64,000 nucleotides of DNA from CAYOOT01 sp964405665 (GTDB taxonomy: Bacteria > Bdellovibrionota_C > UBA2361 > SZUA-149 > CAZDWZ01): NCBI GenBank assembly GCA_964405665.1, contig CAYOOT010000007.1:1-64000 (forward strand), given 5' to 3'. A model generated the notes under the pieces. That model ran no database searches. It was not told where the DNA came from and saw only the letters and a list, made by a program, of their open reading frames with translations. This document shows positions 17,540 through 26,115 of the stretch, piece after piece. Within the stretch, counting starts at the first letter, position 1. Each line of letters opens with the position of its first letter. The translations under genes were made by a program, and so were the position numbers.

Positions 17540-18313
17540 ATGAGCTTTAATTTGGGTCTAATGTTTAGTTTTCCCTTAATGGTGGTTGAAGATGCAGTAT
17601 CTTTAGGCAATGCTGTTCCCGAGGCGCCCGCAGTTGCTTCCAATCAACATTCGATATTAAGTTTGTTAACCGGATCAAGTCCGGTTGTTCAGGGAGTTCT
17701 GATAATTTTATTAATCATGTCAATCATCACTTGGGGAATTGTGATTAGTAAATGGTTAAAGATGCGTCTTGCCAAAAAGCAAAGCAGTAAATTCTCTGAT
17801 GTTTTTTGGAGCAGCAGAAATTTAGCTCAGATCACTGAACTCAGCCAAAAATTATCAGCCAGTCCTTTGGCAAAAGTTTATGCAGCAGCACATCGTGAAT
17901 TAAGTCATTTGATTAAATCTCAAGAAACCAGCGGCAATCCGGACATGGGAGATTTGGATAATATTGATCGTGCACTAAAAAGAGCAAAGGCGGAAGAAAT
18001 TACTAAACTTGAACAAGGCACAACATTTCTTGCCACGACTGCCTCTTCTGCTCCTTTTATCGGGCTCTTTGGAACAGTCTGGGGAATAATGAACGCTTTT
18101 ATCGGATTGAGTAAAGTTAAAAGTTCTTCCATTCAAGCTGTAGCCCCAGGAATTTCAGAAGCGCTGATTGCCACCGCAATCGGTTTGGCGGCGGCTATTC
18201 CGGCGGCAATTTTTTATAACTATTTTATGCAACAGGTACGAATAATGTCACGCAATATGGATATGTTTTCTGCAGAATTTTTAAACATTGCCAGACGACA
18301 TTTTCTTAAATAA
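17540..18313 (+). CDS. tolQ: Tol-Pal system proton channel protein TolQ (ExbB/TolQ family)
   Basis: 257 residues. First membrane helix is about residues 50-72 (VQGVLIILLIMSIITWGIV). The two-helix core is TFLATTASSAPFIGLFGTVWG and EALIATAIGLAAAIPAAIFYNYF, both ExbB/TolQ hallmarks. With TolR it converts proton-motive force into TolA movement during outer-membrane constriction. The ATG at 17540 is preferred over the in-frame TTG at 17534 because TAGGAAGG ends 7 bases before it. First gene of tolQ-tolR-tolA-tolB-pal-cpoB. Confidence 0.95.
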   Translation: MSFNLGLMFSFPLMVVEDAVSLGNAVPEAPAVASNQHSILSLLTGSSPVVQGVLIILLIMSIITWGIVISKWLKMRLAKKQSSKFSDVFWSSRNLAQITELSQKLSASPLAKVYAAAHRELSHLIKSQETSGNPDMGDLDNIDRALKRAKAEEITKLEQGTTFLATTASSAPFIGLFGTVWGIMNAFIGLSKVKSSSIQAVAPGISEALIATAIGLAAAIPAAIFYNYFMQQVRIMSRNMDMFSAEFLNIARRHFLK

Positions 18314-18357
18314 GCAATATTATAATTATTTTTTAATTTAGGAGAGAGAAAGTAACC

Positions 18358-18771
18358 GTGAGTTTTGATGACACTTCCTCAGAGTCCGGGGCAATATCAA
18401 CGATTAATGTTACTCCCTTAGTGGATGTGATGTTGGTTCTGCTTGTTATTTTTATGGTCACTGCTCCAATTTTACAACAAGGGGTGGAGCTGGAATTGCC
18501 GCAAGAAACAATTGCTCCAATCGAAGGTGATGGTGAACAGCTTGTTGTTTCTATTGATAAAGCGGGAATCGTCTATGTCGGTGAAAGCAATGCTGTGGAA
18601 ATAAAGAATATTGGACAAAAACTAAAAGCAATTCTGGAGCGTCGGCAAGATAAAAGAGTTTTTGTTAAAGCCGATAAGAATGTTCCTTATGGAAAAGTGA
18701 TGGCGGTAATGGGAGCAATGCGCCGAAACGGAATTTTTAAAGTGGGCCTAATTACTGAGCCTTCAAACTGA
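18358..18771 (+). CDS. tolR: Tol-Pal system protein TolR (ExbD/TolR family)
   Basis: 137 residues. The single N-terminal membrane helix NVTPLVDVMLVLLVIFMVTA carries the conserved proton-path Asp. The C-terminal periplasmic domain ends KVMAVMGAMRRNGIFKVGLITEP, as in TolR/ExbD. GTG start, with GGAGAG 9 to 14 bases upstream. It partners TolQ in the energised stator and lies 44 bases after tolQ and 11 before tolA. Confidence 0.95.
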   Translation: MSFDDTSSESGAISTINVTPLVDVMLVLLVIFMVTAPILQQGVELELPQETIAPIEGDGEQLVVSIDKAGIVYVGESNAVEIKNIGQKLKAILERRQDKRVFVKADKNVPYGKVMAVMGAMRRNGIFKVGLITEPSN

Positions 18772-18782
18772 TATTATGTATT

Positions 18783-19784
18783 ATGCGCGACGATAATGGA
18801 TCATCTTTTTTTAATGGGATTTGCGTTTCTTTTGTTTTGCATCTTCTTTTAGCTGCTTTGGCTATTGTTGTCCTGGAACGTAATGCTGCCACTGCTTTAC
18901 AAGGCGGGGAAATTTTTACAGTTACTTTAGAAGGAGGGGAACAACTGGGAGGAATTGCTCAAGTTCCCAAAGAGGGTCAAAACAAGGTTTTGACGAAACC
19001 GGAAGAAGTTAAAAATGAACTTCAAGAAAAAGAGGAAAAATCGGATCAAGAAAAAGATCTAAAAAAGCATAAAGAAATTGAAACAACAAAAGAAGAATAT
19101 CACCTTGATCAACCGGCAGTTGTCGATGATCCGCAAAAATTAATTGAACAAAAAAAACTGGAAGAAGAAAAAAAATTAACTGAAAAAAAGCTTAAAGAAG
19201 AAGAGCAAAAAAAGAAGAAATTAGAAGAGGACAAAAAAAAGAAAGAACAAGAAGATAAAAAGAAGGAAGAAGAAGATAAGAAAAAACAAGAAGAAGAAAA
19301 AAAGAAGAAAGAAGAGGAAAAGATAAAGTCTAAAGAACAAGAAGCGGCGGATAAAAAGAAAGAAAAAGAAAAGCGTGATAAGCAATTGGCCGATACTTTA
19401 AAAAAATTAAAAAACCAATATGAGGGAGAATCCGCTGATGCCGGTGGTCAAGGCTTTGGGGCAGCTGCCGTTGGAGGCAAGGCGATGGGAGGAGGAACCT
19501 TAGCCAGCTTGGAAAAAGTTGCCTATAGCAATGCTTTACAAAAACATGTTAAATCTGGTTGGCATTGGCTAGGAGGTTCCGAAAGATTAGGAGCTAAAGT
19601 AAAAGCGCATATTCTTCCTAGTGGAGAAGTGCAAAATGTCGAAATCACAAAAAGTTCCGGAAATAGTAATTTTGATGACTCGGTAGTGCGAGCTGTGTTA
19701 AAAGCATCTCCAGTGCCGCCGGCTCCTGAATCAATATATCCAGATTTTGCAGTGGTGATTTTTACGTTTGATTCGACGGAGTAG
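18783..19784 (+). CDS. tolA: Tol-Pal system protein TolA
   Basis: 333 residues in three parts. The N-terminal membrane anchor (about 10-32) is GICVSFVLHLLLAALAIVVL, including the Ser/His pair (SFVLH) that contacts TolQR. A very long Lys/Glu/Gln helix follows (about 75-210). The C-terminal domain is TonB/TolA-like (SGEVQNVEITKSSGNSNFDD, then AVLKASPVPPAP). It spans the periplasm to reach Pal/TolB. A Gly-rich hinge (GGQGFGAAAVGGKAMGGG) separates helix and C-domain. The A-rich low-complexity DNA of the helix could be variable in length. Confidence 0.95.
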   Translation: MRDDNGSSFFNGICVSFVLHLLLAALAIVVLERNAATALQGGEIFTVTLEGGEQLGGIAQVPKEGQNKVLTKPEEVKNELQEKEEKSDQEKDLKKHKEIETTKEEYHLDQPAVVDDPQKLIEQKKLEEEKKLTEKKLKEEEQKKKKLEEDKKKKEQEDKKKEEEDKKKQEEEKKKKEEEKIKSKEQEAADKKKEKEKRDKQLADTLKKLKNQYEGESADAGGQGFGAAAVGGKAMGGGTLASLEKVAYSNALQKHVKSGWHWLGGSERLGAKVKAHILPSGEVQNVEITKSSGNSNFDDSVVRAVLKASPVPPAPESIYPDFAVVIFTFDSTE

Positions 19785-19799
19785 TGGGAGAGGAAAGTG

Positions 19800-19976
19800 G
19801 ATAACAGATATCTGAATTCCGAGATCAGATTTCTGAAATCGGATNNNNNNNNNNNNNNNNNNNNNNNNNNNNNNNNNNNNNNNNNNNNNNNNNNNNNNNN
19901 NNNNNNNNNNNNNNNNNNNNNNNNNNNNNNNNNNNNNNNNNNNNTCGGATCTCCGATTTCAGACTGCTGATTTTAT
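19800..19976. repeat. inverted-repeat element broken by an assembly gap between tolA and tolB
   Basis: Left of the gap are GATATCTGAATTCCGAGATC and AGATTTCTGAAATCGGAT. Right of it is TCGGATCTCCGATTTCAGAC. TCTGAAATCGGA on the left and TCCGATTTCAGA on the right are inverted copies, so the 100 N (19845-19944) fall inside a palindromic repeat that the assembler could not cross. True length is unknown. Confidence 0.8.
19845..19944. other. assembly gap of 100 N
   Basis: Run of exactly 100 N within the tolA-tolB intergenic palindrome. Neither flanking gene is interrupted. Confidence 0.98.
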
Positions 19977-19998
19977 TTTAATGTTCTAAGAGGAAAAA

Positions 19999-21300
19999 AT
20001 GAGTAATTTTTTGAAAAAAGTTTTTGTTTTATTATTTGTAGGGGCGGGTTTTATGCCCGCCCGAGCATTTGCCCAAACTGATATCAGAATTTCCGGAGCA
20101 CAAGCTAGTTTCCCGATTGCTGTGCCGCAGCTTTGCGATCAGGGGGGAGCAGGAGATGAAAGCATAAAAATTGCTGAAACTATTTCTAAAGATTTACAAA
20201 TTTCTGGATTGTTTAAAGTCTTGGATCCGGCGTCTTTTGTGGAACAAGCCGGTAAATGCGCCGCTCCTGATCGTGTGGGATATTCCGATTGGTCAGTAAT
20301 TGGAGCTGAAGGCCTAGTCAAAGGCGAAATCAAACAAACAGGCGCTGCGATTGAAGTCCGAATGTATTTGCATGATGTTTTACAACAAAAGGCTGTTGTC
20401 GGTAAGCGCTATGAAGGGGAGACAGGAGATTCTTCCAAGATAGCTCATAAATTTGCCAATGAAATAGTGCGTTATTTTACGGGAGAGGCGGGGATTTTCG
20501 GAACCAGATTGGCATACGTTGCAAGAATGGGCCGTTTTAAAGAACTTTTTATCATGGATTTGGATGGTTCTAATATTCAACAATTGACCAGAGATCATGG
20601 CTTGGCAATGTCTCCCTCCTGGTCAAGAAACGGCGATAAAATCATTTATACCTCCTATAAAACAAGAAAACCCGAACTTTATACAATTTCTCCCGATGGT
20701 GGAGCAGCAAAACAATTAACTGAAAGACAAGGTTTGGAAATTGGCGCTAAGTTTTCACCTGATGGAAAAAGTATTGTTACCTCGGCTGCTATTGCTGGAA
20801 TTTCAAAAATTGCGATTTTGGATTTAAGTGGGAGATTATTGGAAAAATTAACGACTTCAGATTCTATAGATGTTTCTCCAACGTATTCTCCGGATGGAAG
20901 TAAAATAGCTTTTTGTTCTAATCGAGGTGGGGGACCTCAGATCTATGTAATGTCTTCCAGTGGGGAGCCGGCTAAGAGACTGAGTTATACAAATAGTTCG
21001 TATTGCACTTCCCCTTCTTGGAGCCCTAAGGGGGATAAAATAGTTTTTGTTTGTCGAGCAGGAGGTAATCAGCTTTTTATTTCTTCTCCTGACGGGGGGC
21101 ATCCTACTCAACTTACATATGCTGGAGATAATGAAGATCCTTCCTGGTCACCCGATGGTAGATTTATAGCTTTTAGCTCAAATTCTACAGGCGGAGCGAG
21201 GACTATATCTGTTTTATCGCTTTTGGGAGGTAGTCCAACAAAAATTGGCTCACCTCAATCCGAGGAAAGTCAGCCAGCTTGGTCTCCACTTCCGGAATAA
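19999..21300 (+). CDS. tolB: Tol-Pal system protein TolB
   Basis: 433 residues. A signal peptide (to about residue 25) is followed by the N-terminal alpha/beta domain and a six-bladed beta-propeller from about 170. The propeller has repeats such as LAMSPSWSRNGDKI, VSPTYSPDGSKIAFCSNRGG and DPSWSPDGRFIAFSSNSTGG. Periplasmic TolB binds Pal and TolA. AGAGGAAAAA precedes the ATG. Oddly, the end of the hydrophobic signal segment, GAGFMPARAFA, is encoded by a palindromic repeat (20038-20063). The signal still looks functional because AFA-Q gives a plausible cleavage site. Confidence 0.96.
   Translation: MSNFLKKVFVLLFVGAGFMPARAFAQTDIRISGAQASFPIAVPQLCDQGGAGDESIKIAETISKDLQISGLFKVLDPASFVEQAGKCAAPDRVGYSDWSVIGAEGLVKGEIKQTGAAIEVRMYLHDVLQQKAVVGKRYEGETGDSSKIAHKFANEIVRYFTGEAGIFGTRLAYVARMGRFKELFIMDLDGSNIQQLTRDHGLAMSPSWSRNGDKIIYTSYKTRKPELYTISPDGGAAKQLTERQGLEIGAKFSPDGKSIVTSAAIAGISKIAILDLSGRLLEKLTTSDSIDVSPTYSPDGSKIAFCSNRGGGPQIYVMSSSGEPAKRLSYTNSSYCTSPSWSPKGDKIVFVCRAGGNQLFISSPDGGHPTQLTYAGDNEDPSWSPDGRFIAFSSNSTGGARTISVLSLLGGSPTKIGSPQSEESQPAWSPLPE
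20038..20063. repeat. REP-like palindrome inside the tolB signal-peptide codons
   Basis: GTAGGGGCGGG TTTTATG CCCGCCCG has a perfect 7-bp stem (GGGCGGG 20042-20048 with CCCGCCC 20056-20062). Its left edge GTAGGGGC matches the edges of the elements at 22818 and 27990. It is read in frame. Confidence 0.88.
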
Positions 21301-21514
21301 CTCTGTGTTTTGTGTGTAAATTGCAACTGGCTAATTTAAAATCTTTTTAGTTAAATTGCTTTTTTTAAAAAACATTCAAAATATTAAGGATCTTAGTTGC
21401 GAGAAATTATCATTTTAAGTATGTAAGCAAACGGGACTTAATTTACATAAAAAATGTGATTAACAATCCTTAATAATTTAATTTACTCAAGTTTATTTTT
21501 TAGGAGGAGCTGAG
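21301..21514. other. intergenic region upstream of pal
   Basis: 214 AT-rich bases. No ORF or clear terminator after tolB is visible. It may carry a separate pal promoter, since pal is expected to be more abundant than TolQRAB. TAGGAGGAGCTGAG directly before the pal ATG is a very strong ribosome-binding site. Confidence 0.45.
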
Positions 21515-21973
21515 ATGAGTAGGGCTAGTTTATTTTTAACGGTTATTTTATCTGCATCATTATTTGCTGCCTGCTCGAGTTCAAAGTCAGGAAACACATC
21601 TCCAGATGATGGAAGTGATGGATCTATACCTGCGGCTCAAGCTGGTTCTGAACTAGGAGATGTTTATTTTGATTTTGATTCATCTTCATTAAGTTCTAGT
21701 GCTCAAGATACTCTAAAAACAAATGCTCGTTGGTTACTTAGTAATTCCCGAGGGACACAAGTTGAAGGACATTGTGATGAACGTGGAACTAATGAATACA
21801 ATTTGGCACTTGGTGAAAGAAGAGCAAGAGCAGCTTATGATTTCTTGAAAACACTTGGTGTGTCTAAAGACAAAATGAGTACGATCAGTTATGGTGAAGA
21901 ATTGCCATTGGATGCTGGTCATAATGAAGCTGCTTGGTCAAAAAACCGCAGAGCACACTTTGCGCTTAAATAA
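21515..21973 (+). CDS. pal: peptidoglycan-associated lipoprotein Pal
   Basis: 152 residues. Lipoprotein signal with lipobox SLFAAC (Cys about residue 20). A short linker precedes an OmpA-like peptidoglycan-binding domain: DVYFDFDSSSLSS, then VEGHCDERGTNEYNLALGER (the DAP-contacting Asp/Arg motif), then SYGEELPLDAGHNEAAWSKN. It anchors the outer membrane to peptidoglycan and binds TolB. The exceptionally strong Shine-Dalgarno (TAGGAGGAG) and terminator after it fit high expression. Confidence 0.97.
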   Translation: MSRASLFLTVILSASLFAACSSSKSGNTSPDDGSDGSIPAAQAGSELGDVYFDFDSSSLSSSAQDTLKTNARWLLSNSRGTQVEGHCDERGTNEYNLALGERRARAAYDFLKTLGVSKDKMSTISYGEELPLDAGHNEAAWSKNRRAHFALK

Positions 21974-22000
21974 TTTTATTTAAATTTGTGTTTTGTTATA

Positions 22001-22030
22001 AGCCTCTTCATCATATGAAGAGGCTTTTTC
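22001..22030 (+). terminator. rho-independent terminator after pal
   Basis: Perfect 11-bp stem AGCCTCTTCAT / ATGAAGAGGCT with a 3-base loop, followed by TTTTTC. It lies 27 bases after the pal stop, so cpoB just downstream must depend on readthrough or its own promoter. Confidence 0.93.
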
Positions 22031-22044
22031 ATTTGTAGGGGACT

Positions 22045-22794
22045 ATGTTACGCAATTTATACTTTTTAACGTTAATTTTTTTAACAACAAGTTGCGGTAC
22101 TGAAAGAATTCAACAATTAGAAGATGATACTCGGCACTTAAAAAGCGAAATAGCTGATATTCGAAGTTTGCAGGCGCAGCAATCATCACATATTAATGAA
22201 ATCAGATCACAAATTAGAAACATTTCCGGCAATGTTGAAGAAATACAACATGTTTCCATTGGAAAAACAAAAGAATTAGAAGCTTCGATTAGTCAACTGA
22301 AATCACGAGTTCCACCGCCTGCCGGGGTTCCGGAAGATTTATTAAATCAGGATGATGATCGTATTGCGGCAATCAAAGGCGAATCGGCAGATCTTTATCG
22401 TGATGCTTTGGGAGAAGTGCGAGCTGGAAATTTTGAATCTGCCAAAACAAAACTTAGTCAGTTCATAGAGGCCAATCCAGGGACAGCATTTACCGATAAT
22501 GCAATTTTTTGGTTAGGTATTGTTTATGAAAAGTTAGGACAAGCCGATAGAGCAATAATTTCTTATAGCGAAGTTTTTCAAAAATATCCCGCAGAAGATA
22601 TGGTGCCGGCGGCGCTTTATCATTTATCGGATGCTTTTTTAAAGATTGGCTCGAAGAGTGATGCTGTAGTTACCCTGCAAAAACTAATTGAAGAACATCC
22701 TAATAGCCCAATGGCAGCAGCGGGCGTAGAAAAGTTAAAACAATTACAACCCCAAGCGGTAAAGAGATCACCAAATCAAAGAAAGAGTAAGTAA
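22045..22794 (+). CDS. cpoB: CpoB/YbgF-type cell division coordinator (TPR protein)
   Basis: 249 residues. The N-terminal signal is FLTLIFLTTSC, a lipoprotein-like box (Cys about 17), unlike E. coli CpoB, which is soluble in the periplasm. A trimerising coiled coil spans about 20-90 (IQQLEDDTRHLKSEIADIR). C-terminal TPRs (about 115-240) include ADLYRDALGEVRAGNFESAK and ADRAIISYSEVFQKYP. The gene position immediately after pal is the classic one. In E. coli CpoB links PBP1b to the Tol system. It starts 14 bases past the pal terminator. Confidence 0.92.
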   Translation: MLRNLYFLTLIFLTTSCGTERIQQLEDDTRHLKSEIADIRSLQAQQSSHINEIRSQIRNISGNVEEIQHVSIGKTKELEASISQLKSRVPPPAGVPEDLLNQDDDRIAAIKGESADLYRDALGEVRAGNFESAKTKLSQFIEANPGTAFTDNAIFWLGIVYEKLGQADRAIISYSEVFQKYPAEDMVPAALYHLSDAFLKIGSKSDAVVTLQKLIEEHPNSPMAAAGVEKLKQLQPQAVKRSPNQRKSK

Positions 22795-22817
22795 ATTTTT
22801 AGGTGAATGAAATATTT

Positions 22818-22916
22818 GTAGGGGCAGGGCTTCATAAAAACTAACCACGTTAGTTTTTATACTGCCCGTTTTACCAAAAACATGCTAAAGCGGGCACCCA
22901 TAAAGGGTGCTCCTAC
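22818..22916. repeat. 99-bp MITE-like element, GTAGGGGCA termini
   Basis: The termini GTAGGGGCA and TGCTCCTAC are near-perfect inverted copies. An internal hairpin AAAAACTAAC / GTTAGTTTTT and the unit GGGCACCCATAAAGGGTGCT lie inside. It is related to 27990-28064 but internally rearranged. It fills the cpoB-ribF gap. Confidence 0.85.
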
Positions 22917-22986
22917 GAGAAAAATCATCATGTGCAGATACATGCAATGCAAAAATTTTATTTATAATATTTAATGAGTAACTACT

Positions 22987-23982
22987 GTGAGAGTTGTCCG
23001 TTGTCCAAGCACATTTTTAAATCCCGAACTGCAGAAAAAGTTAGAGGATTCTGTAGTGGGATTGACCATCGGTAATTTTGATGGAATTCATCTGGGGCAT
23101 CAACGACTTTTTTCAGAGCTTGACCAAAATCTTAAAGAATTAAGTACAAAACTTGGCAAACCGGCACTAAAAATATTAATCAGTTTTTGGCCCCATCCCA
23201 GACAGGTTCTCTCCGGAATTTCCCGAACTGAAGCATTATCCAGAACGGATTTTTTTAATTTAACGACATTTCGCAAAAAAACTAATTTAATTGCCGAAAA
23301 CGGCTTTGATTATTTTTTCCCGATTCGTTTTAGCAAAACATTTTCCCGTTTGAGCCCGGTAGAGTTTGTTCAAGAATATTTTTTAAATATTTTACGCGCT
23401 TCAGTGGTAGTAGTGGGAGATGATTGGTCATTTGGGTCCGAAAGATTGGGTGATGCAAATGAGCTGGTGAGGCTAGGAGGGAAATATAATTTTTCGGTAA
23501 AAGTTATTTCAGCGGTAAGGCAAGAAAATCTGAGAGTTAGTTCTGGCAGTATCAAAAAACTTTTAAATCAGGGAGACTTTGCCGCCATCGCCCAAGGTTT
23601 AAACAGAAATTTTTCGGTTATCGGTCGAGTGGTAAAAGGTGCAGGCAGAGGCCGAGAGTTAGGTTTCCCTACAGCAAATTTAAAATTAATCAAACAATTA
23701 CTTCCTGCTGATGGGGTCTATGCTGGTGTTGTCATCTATCAAGGAAAAAGGCATCCGGCAATTTCCAATATCGGTGTTCGACCGACATTCGGGGAGCATA
23801 AGAGAGTATTGGAAGTGCATCTCTTGGAAGAGCAAAATTTACAACTCTACTCCCAGCATTTAGAACTTGAGTTTATAGAAAAAATACGAGATGAAATAAG
23901 GTTTTCTTCCAAAGAAGATTTAGTGCAGGCAATAAAAATTGATATTGAAAAAGCAAAGAAAATCTTAAATGCAAATACTTGA
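22987..23982 (+). CDS. ribF: bifunctional riboflavin kinase / FAD synthetase
   Basis: 331 residues. The N-terminal FAD synthetase (nucleotidyltransferase) domain carries LTIGNFDGIHLGHQRLF with the HxGH-like motif (about 26-42) and VSSGSIKKLLNQGD. The C-terminal riboflavin kinase domain has GAGRGRELGFPTANL and ISNIGVRPTFGE. It makes FMN and FAD from riboflavin. GTG start, without a strong Shine-Dalgarno. Its last 14 bases overlap rluD, so the two are translationally linked. Confidence 0.96.
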   Translation: MRVVRCPSTFLNPELQKKLEDSVVGLTIGNFDGIHLGHQRLFSELDQNLKELSTKLGKPALKILISFWPHPRQVLSGISRTEALSRTDFFNLTTFRKKTNLIAENGFDYFFPIRFSKTFSRLSPVEFVQEYFLNILRASVVVVGDDWSFGSERLGDANELVRLGGKYNFSVKVISAVRQENLRVSSGSIKKLLNQGDFAAIAQGLNRNFSVIGRVVKGAGRGRELGFPTANLKLIKQLLPADGVYAGVVIYQGKRHPAISNIGVRPTFGEHKRVLEVHLLEEQNLQLYSQHLELEFIEKIRDEIRFSSKEDLVQAIKIDIEKAKKILNANT

Positions 23983-24991
23983 AGAAGAAGAAATAATCAT
24001 TGAACTTCTGACCGAGGAAAATATTAAGCGCCTTGATTTGTTTCTTGTAGAACAATTAAAAAAAAAGAAAAGTATTTTTAATCAGGGATTGCCGACTCGC
24101 AGTCAAATTTCTAATTGGATTGATAGTGGCGCCATTTCAGTTAATGGCAAAAAAGTTTTTAAAAGAGGGTTGTCGCTTGCTGCCGGTTCTACAGTGATTT
24201 TAAAAGTTCCTTTACCGAGAGTTCTAAGTGTCGAACCGGAAAAAGGAATTCTCTTTGAAATAGTTTATGAAGATAAATATTTGCTGGTAATCAACAAACC
24301 AGTGGGTTTGGTGGTACACCCGGGAGCGGGAACAAAAAAAGGAACATTAGTTAATGCTCTGCTTGATTACTTAGGAAGCGATCTTAAGCAAATCGGCAAT
24401 GCCTTACGTCCCGGAATCGTGCATCGCCTGGACAAAGATACAAGTGGTCTGATGGTAGTTGCAAAAACTCAAGATTCTTTTCATGCTTTGAGCAAGCAGT
24501 TGAAACCTCCCAGAACGATGAAAAGAGTTTATCGCGCTTTGTGTTATCAACTTCCTAAAAAAAAACAAGGCTCAGCTCTTAATCCATCCGGGGATTCGGG
24601 CAAGATAAATTTAACTTTGGGAAGACATCCTACCAAAAGAACAAAAATGGCAATTTTAAAAAATGGTGGTCGGGAAGCGGTGACTTATTGGCAAGCAGAA
24701 AAATTTTTTAAAAAAGCTGTTTTATTAAAAGTAACTTTAGAAACAGGAAGAACGCATCAAATCAGAGTTCATCTCAATGCCGTTAATGCCGATATTGTGG
24801 GGGATAAAGTTTACGGCAAGATTTCTCCAGGTTTATCCAAAGATTTGGCAGTTGCTGTAAAAAAATTTGGTAGACAGGCCTTGCATGCTTCGGAATTGAG
24901 CTTTATTCATCCTGTCTATAATAAAGAAGTAAATTTTCAGGCACCGTTGCCTGAGGATATGCGGGAGTTAATTGAAAGATTTAAAAAATGA
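23969..24991 (+). CDS. RluD-family ribosomal RNA pseudouridine synthase
   Basis: 340 residues. An N-terminal S4 RNA-binding domain (about 15-75, SQISNWIDSGAISVNGKKV) is followed by the RluA/RluD catalytic domain. That domain has IVHRLDKDTSGLMVVAKT, whose Asp is the catalytic residue, and TGRTHQIRVHLNA. RluD modifies 23S rRNA helix 69; RluC is the main alternative assignment. It overlaps ribF by 14 bases and is followed after 6 bases by a 119-bp inverted-repeat element. Confidence 0.92.
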   Translation: MQILEEEEIIIELLTEENIKRLDLFLVEQLKKKKSIFNQGLPTRSQISNWIDSGAISVNGKKVFKRGLSLAAGSTVILKVPLPRVLSVEPEKGILFEIVYEDKYLLVINKPVGLVVHPGAGTKKGTLVNALLDYLGSDLKQIGNALRPGIVHRLDKDTSGLMVVAKTQDSFHALSKQLKPPRTMKRVYRALCYQLPKKKQGSALNPSGDSGKINLTLGRHPTKRTKMAILKNGGREAVTYWQAEKFFKKAVLLKVTLETGRTHQIRVHLNAVNADIVGDKVYGKISPGLSKDLAVAVKKFGRQALHASELSFIHPVYNKEVNFQAPLPEDMRELIERFKK

Positions 24992-24997
24992 TTTTTA

Positions 24998-25116
24998 TTA
25001 TATGGAAGTAAGCGGACTAAAGTCCGCGCTCCGTACGCTCTTTGCTTACATTGAAATTGCATACTTAAGCAAAACAGGTTCGGAGCGCGGACTTTAGTCC
25101 GCTTACTTCCATATAA
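24998..25116. repeat. 119-bp MITE-like element with perfect 36-bp inverted repeats
   Basis: The left arm (24998-25033) and right arm (25081-25116) are exact inverted copies around 47 unrelated bases. Each arm contains AAGCGGACTAAAGTCCGCGC, itself a hairpin, then TCCG. Here the TCCG ends of the units point inward; at 54420 the same unit pair points outward. It lies between rluD and birA. Confidence 0.96.
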
Positions 25117-25135
25117 ATTATCTAAGGAATGAAGA

Positions 25136-26005
25136 TTGAAATTAGCAGACGAAAAATACAGCAATTCTGTAATCGAACATCTAGATCGTTTAAATTTTAA
25201 CGGCAATTTTTTGCTTCCGGCAAAATTGTTTCTATTTGAAGAAATCACTTCAACGATGGATGCGGCTAATAAAAAAGTTGAATTTTCAGAATTGACTGGG
25301 GTGGATTATGATTTTAAACTCTCTGACAAAATAAACTTTGATTCAGTTAAAATATTTTTAAGCCGCTCTCAAACTAAAGGTCGAGGGAGGAAACAAAGAG
25401 CCTGGAATTCAGCAAAAAGTGCAGGAATTTATACGACATATCTTTTTAAACCAAAAGTCCAACAAAATTTAGCAGGTTTTTCTTTGGTGATGGGTCTTGC
25501 TGTTGCCAAAACATTACAGCATTTTTCTATCCCTCTTTGTTTGAAATGGCCCAACGATATTTTATCTTTAGGACAAAAACCCTATAAAAAATTAAGCGGT
25601 TTACTTGTGGAAGTAAAATCAGTGGGGCAGAATATTGAAGAATTGCTTCTCGGAGTGGGGCTGAATGTTTATCAACAAGAATTTCCAGAAGACCTTTCGG
25701 CAATCAGTATGCAGGATTTTTATCAAGGAGAATTAAATTATTTTAATATTTTTAGTTTGCTGACATTAAATATCTTAGAGTTAGCCAATAAATTTTTCTC
25801 ACAAGGATTCGCTGTATTTTTAGAAGATTGGAATAAATTATCTGGCATTAATGGAAAATTTATTAAATTCAAGGAAGAAAATCAAACAGTTCAGGCGCTT
25901 GTAAAAGGAGTCAATGCCGATGCTGGGCTAATTGTCCAAAAACTTAATTCCTCAACAGAAACAATCATTTATGACCCGGAAATAGCAATTGTCTGGTCCT
26001 TATAA
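25136..26005 (+). CDS. birA: biotin--[acetyl-CoA-carboxylase] ligase
   Basis: 289 residues. Catalytic motifs are FEEITSTMDAAN, SQTKGRGRKQRAWNS (biotinoyl-AMP-binding GRGRxxR) and LKWPNDIL. A shorter C-terminal domain follows. There is no N-terminal winged helix, so this is the monofunctional class without repressor function. TTG is used as start; the nearby ATG at 25129 is in another frame. AAGGAATGAAG supplies the ribosome-binding site. A stretch between the ST and GRGR motifs (about 45-75) is longer than usual. Confidence 0.93.
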   Translation: MKLADEKYSNSVIEHLDRLNFNGNFLLPAKLFLFEEITSTMDAANKKVEFSELTGVDYDFKLSDKINFDSVKIFLSRSQTKGRGRKQRAWNSAKSAGIYTTYLFKPKVQQNLAGFSLVMGLAVAKTLQHFSIPLCLKWPNDILSLGQKPYKKLSGLLVEVKSVGQNIEELLLGVGLNVYQQEFPEDLSAISMQDFYQGELNYFNIFSLLTLNILELANKFFSQGFAVFLEDWNKLSGINGKFIKFKEENQTVQALVKGVNADAGLIVQKLNSSTETIIYDPEIAIVWSL

Positions 26006-26115
26006 ATTCTGGCAAAATTAACCTCTAATTACACATCTAAACATCTATATTACTTATCAAAAGTTTATATCCGCTACTGTGGGCATAACTTTTCTGTGCA
26101 AACTAGGATAATGTT

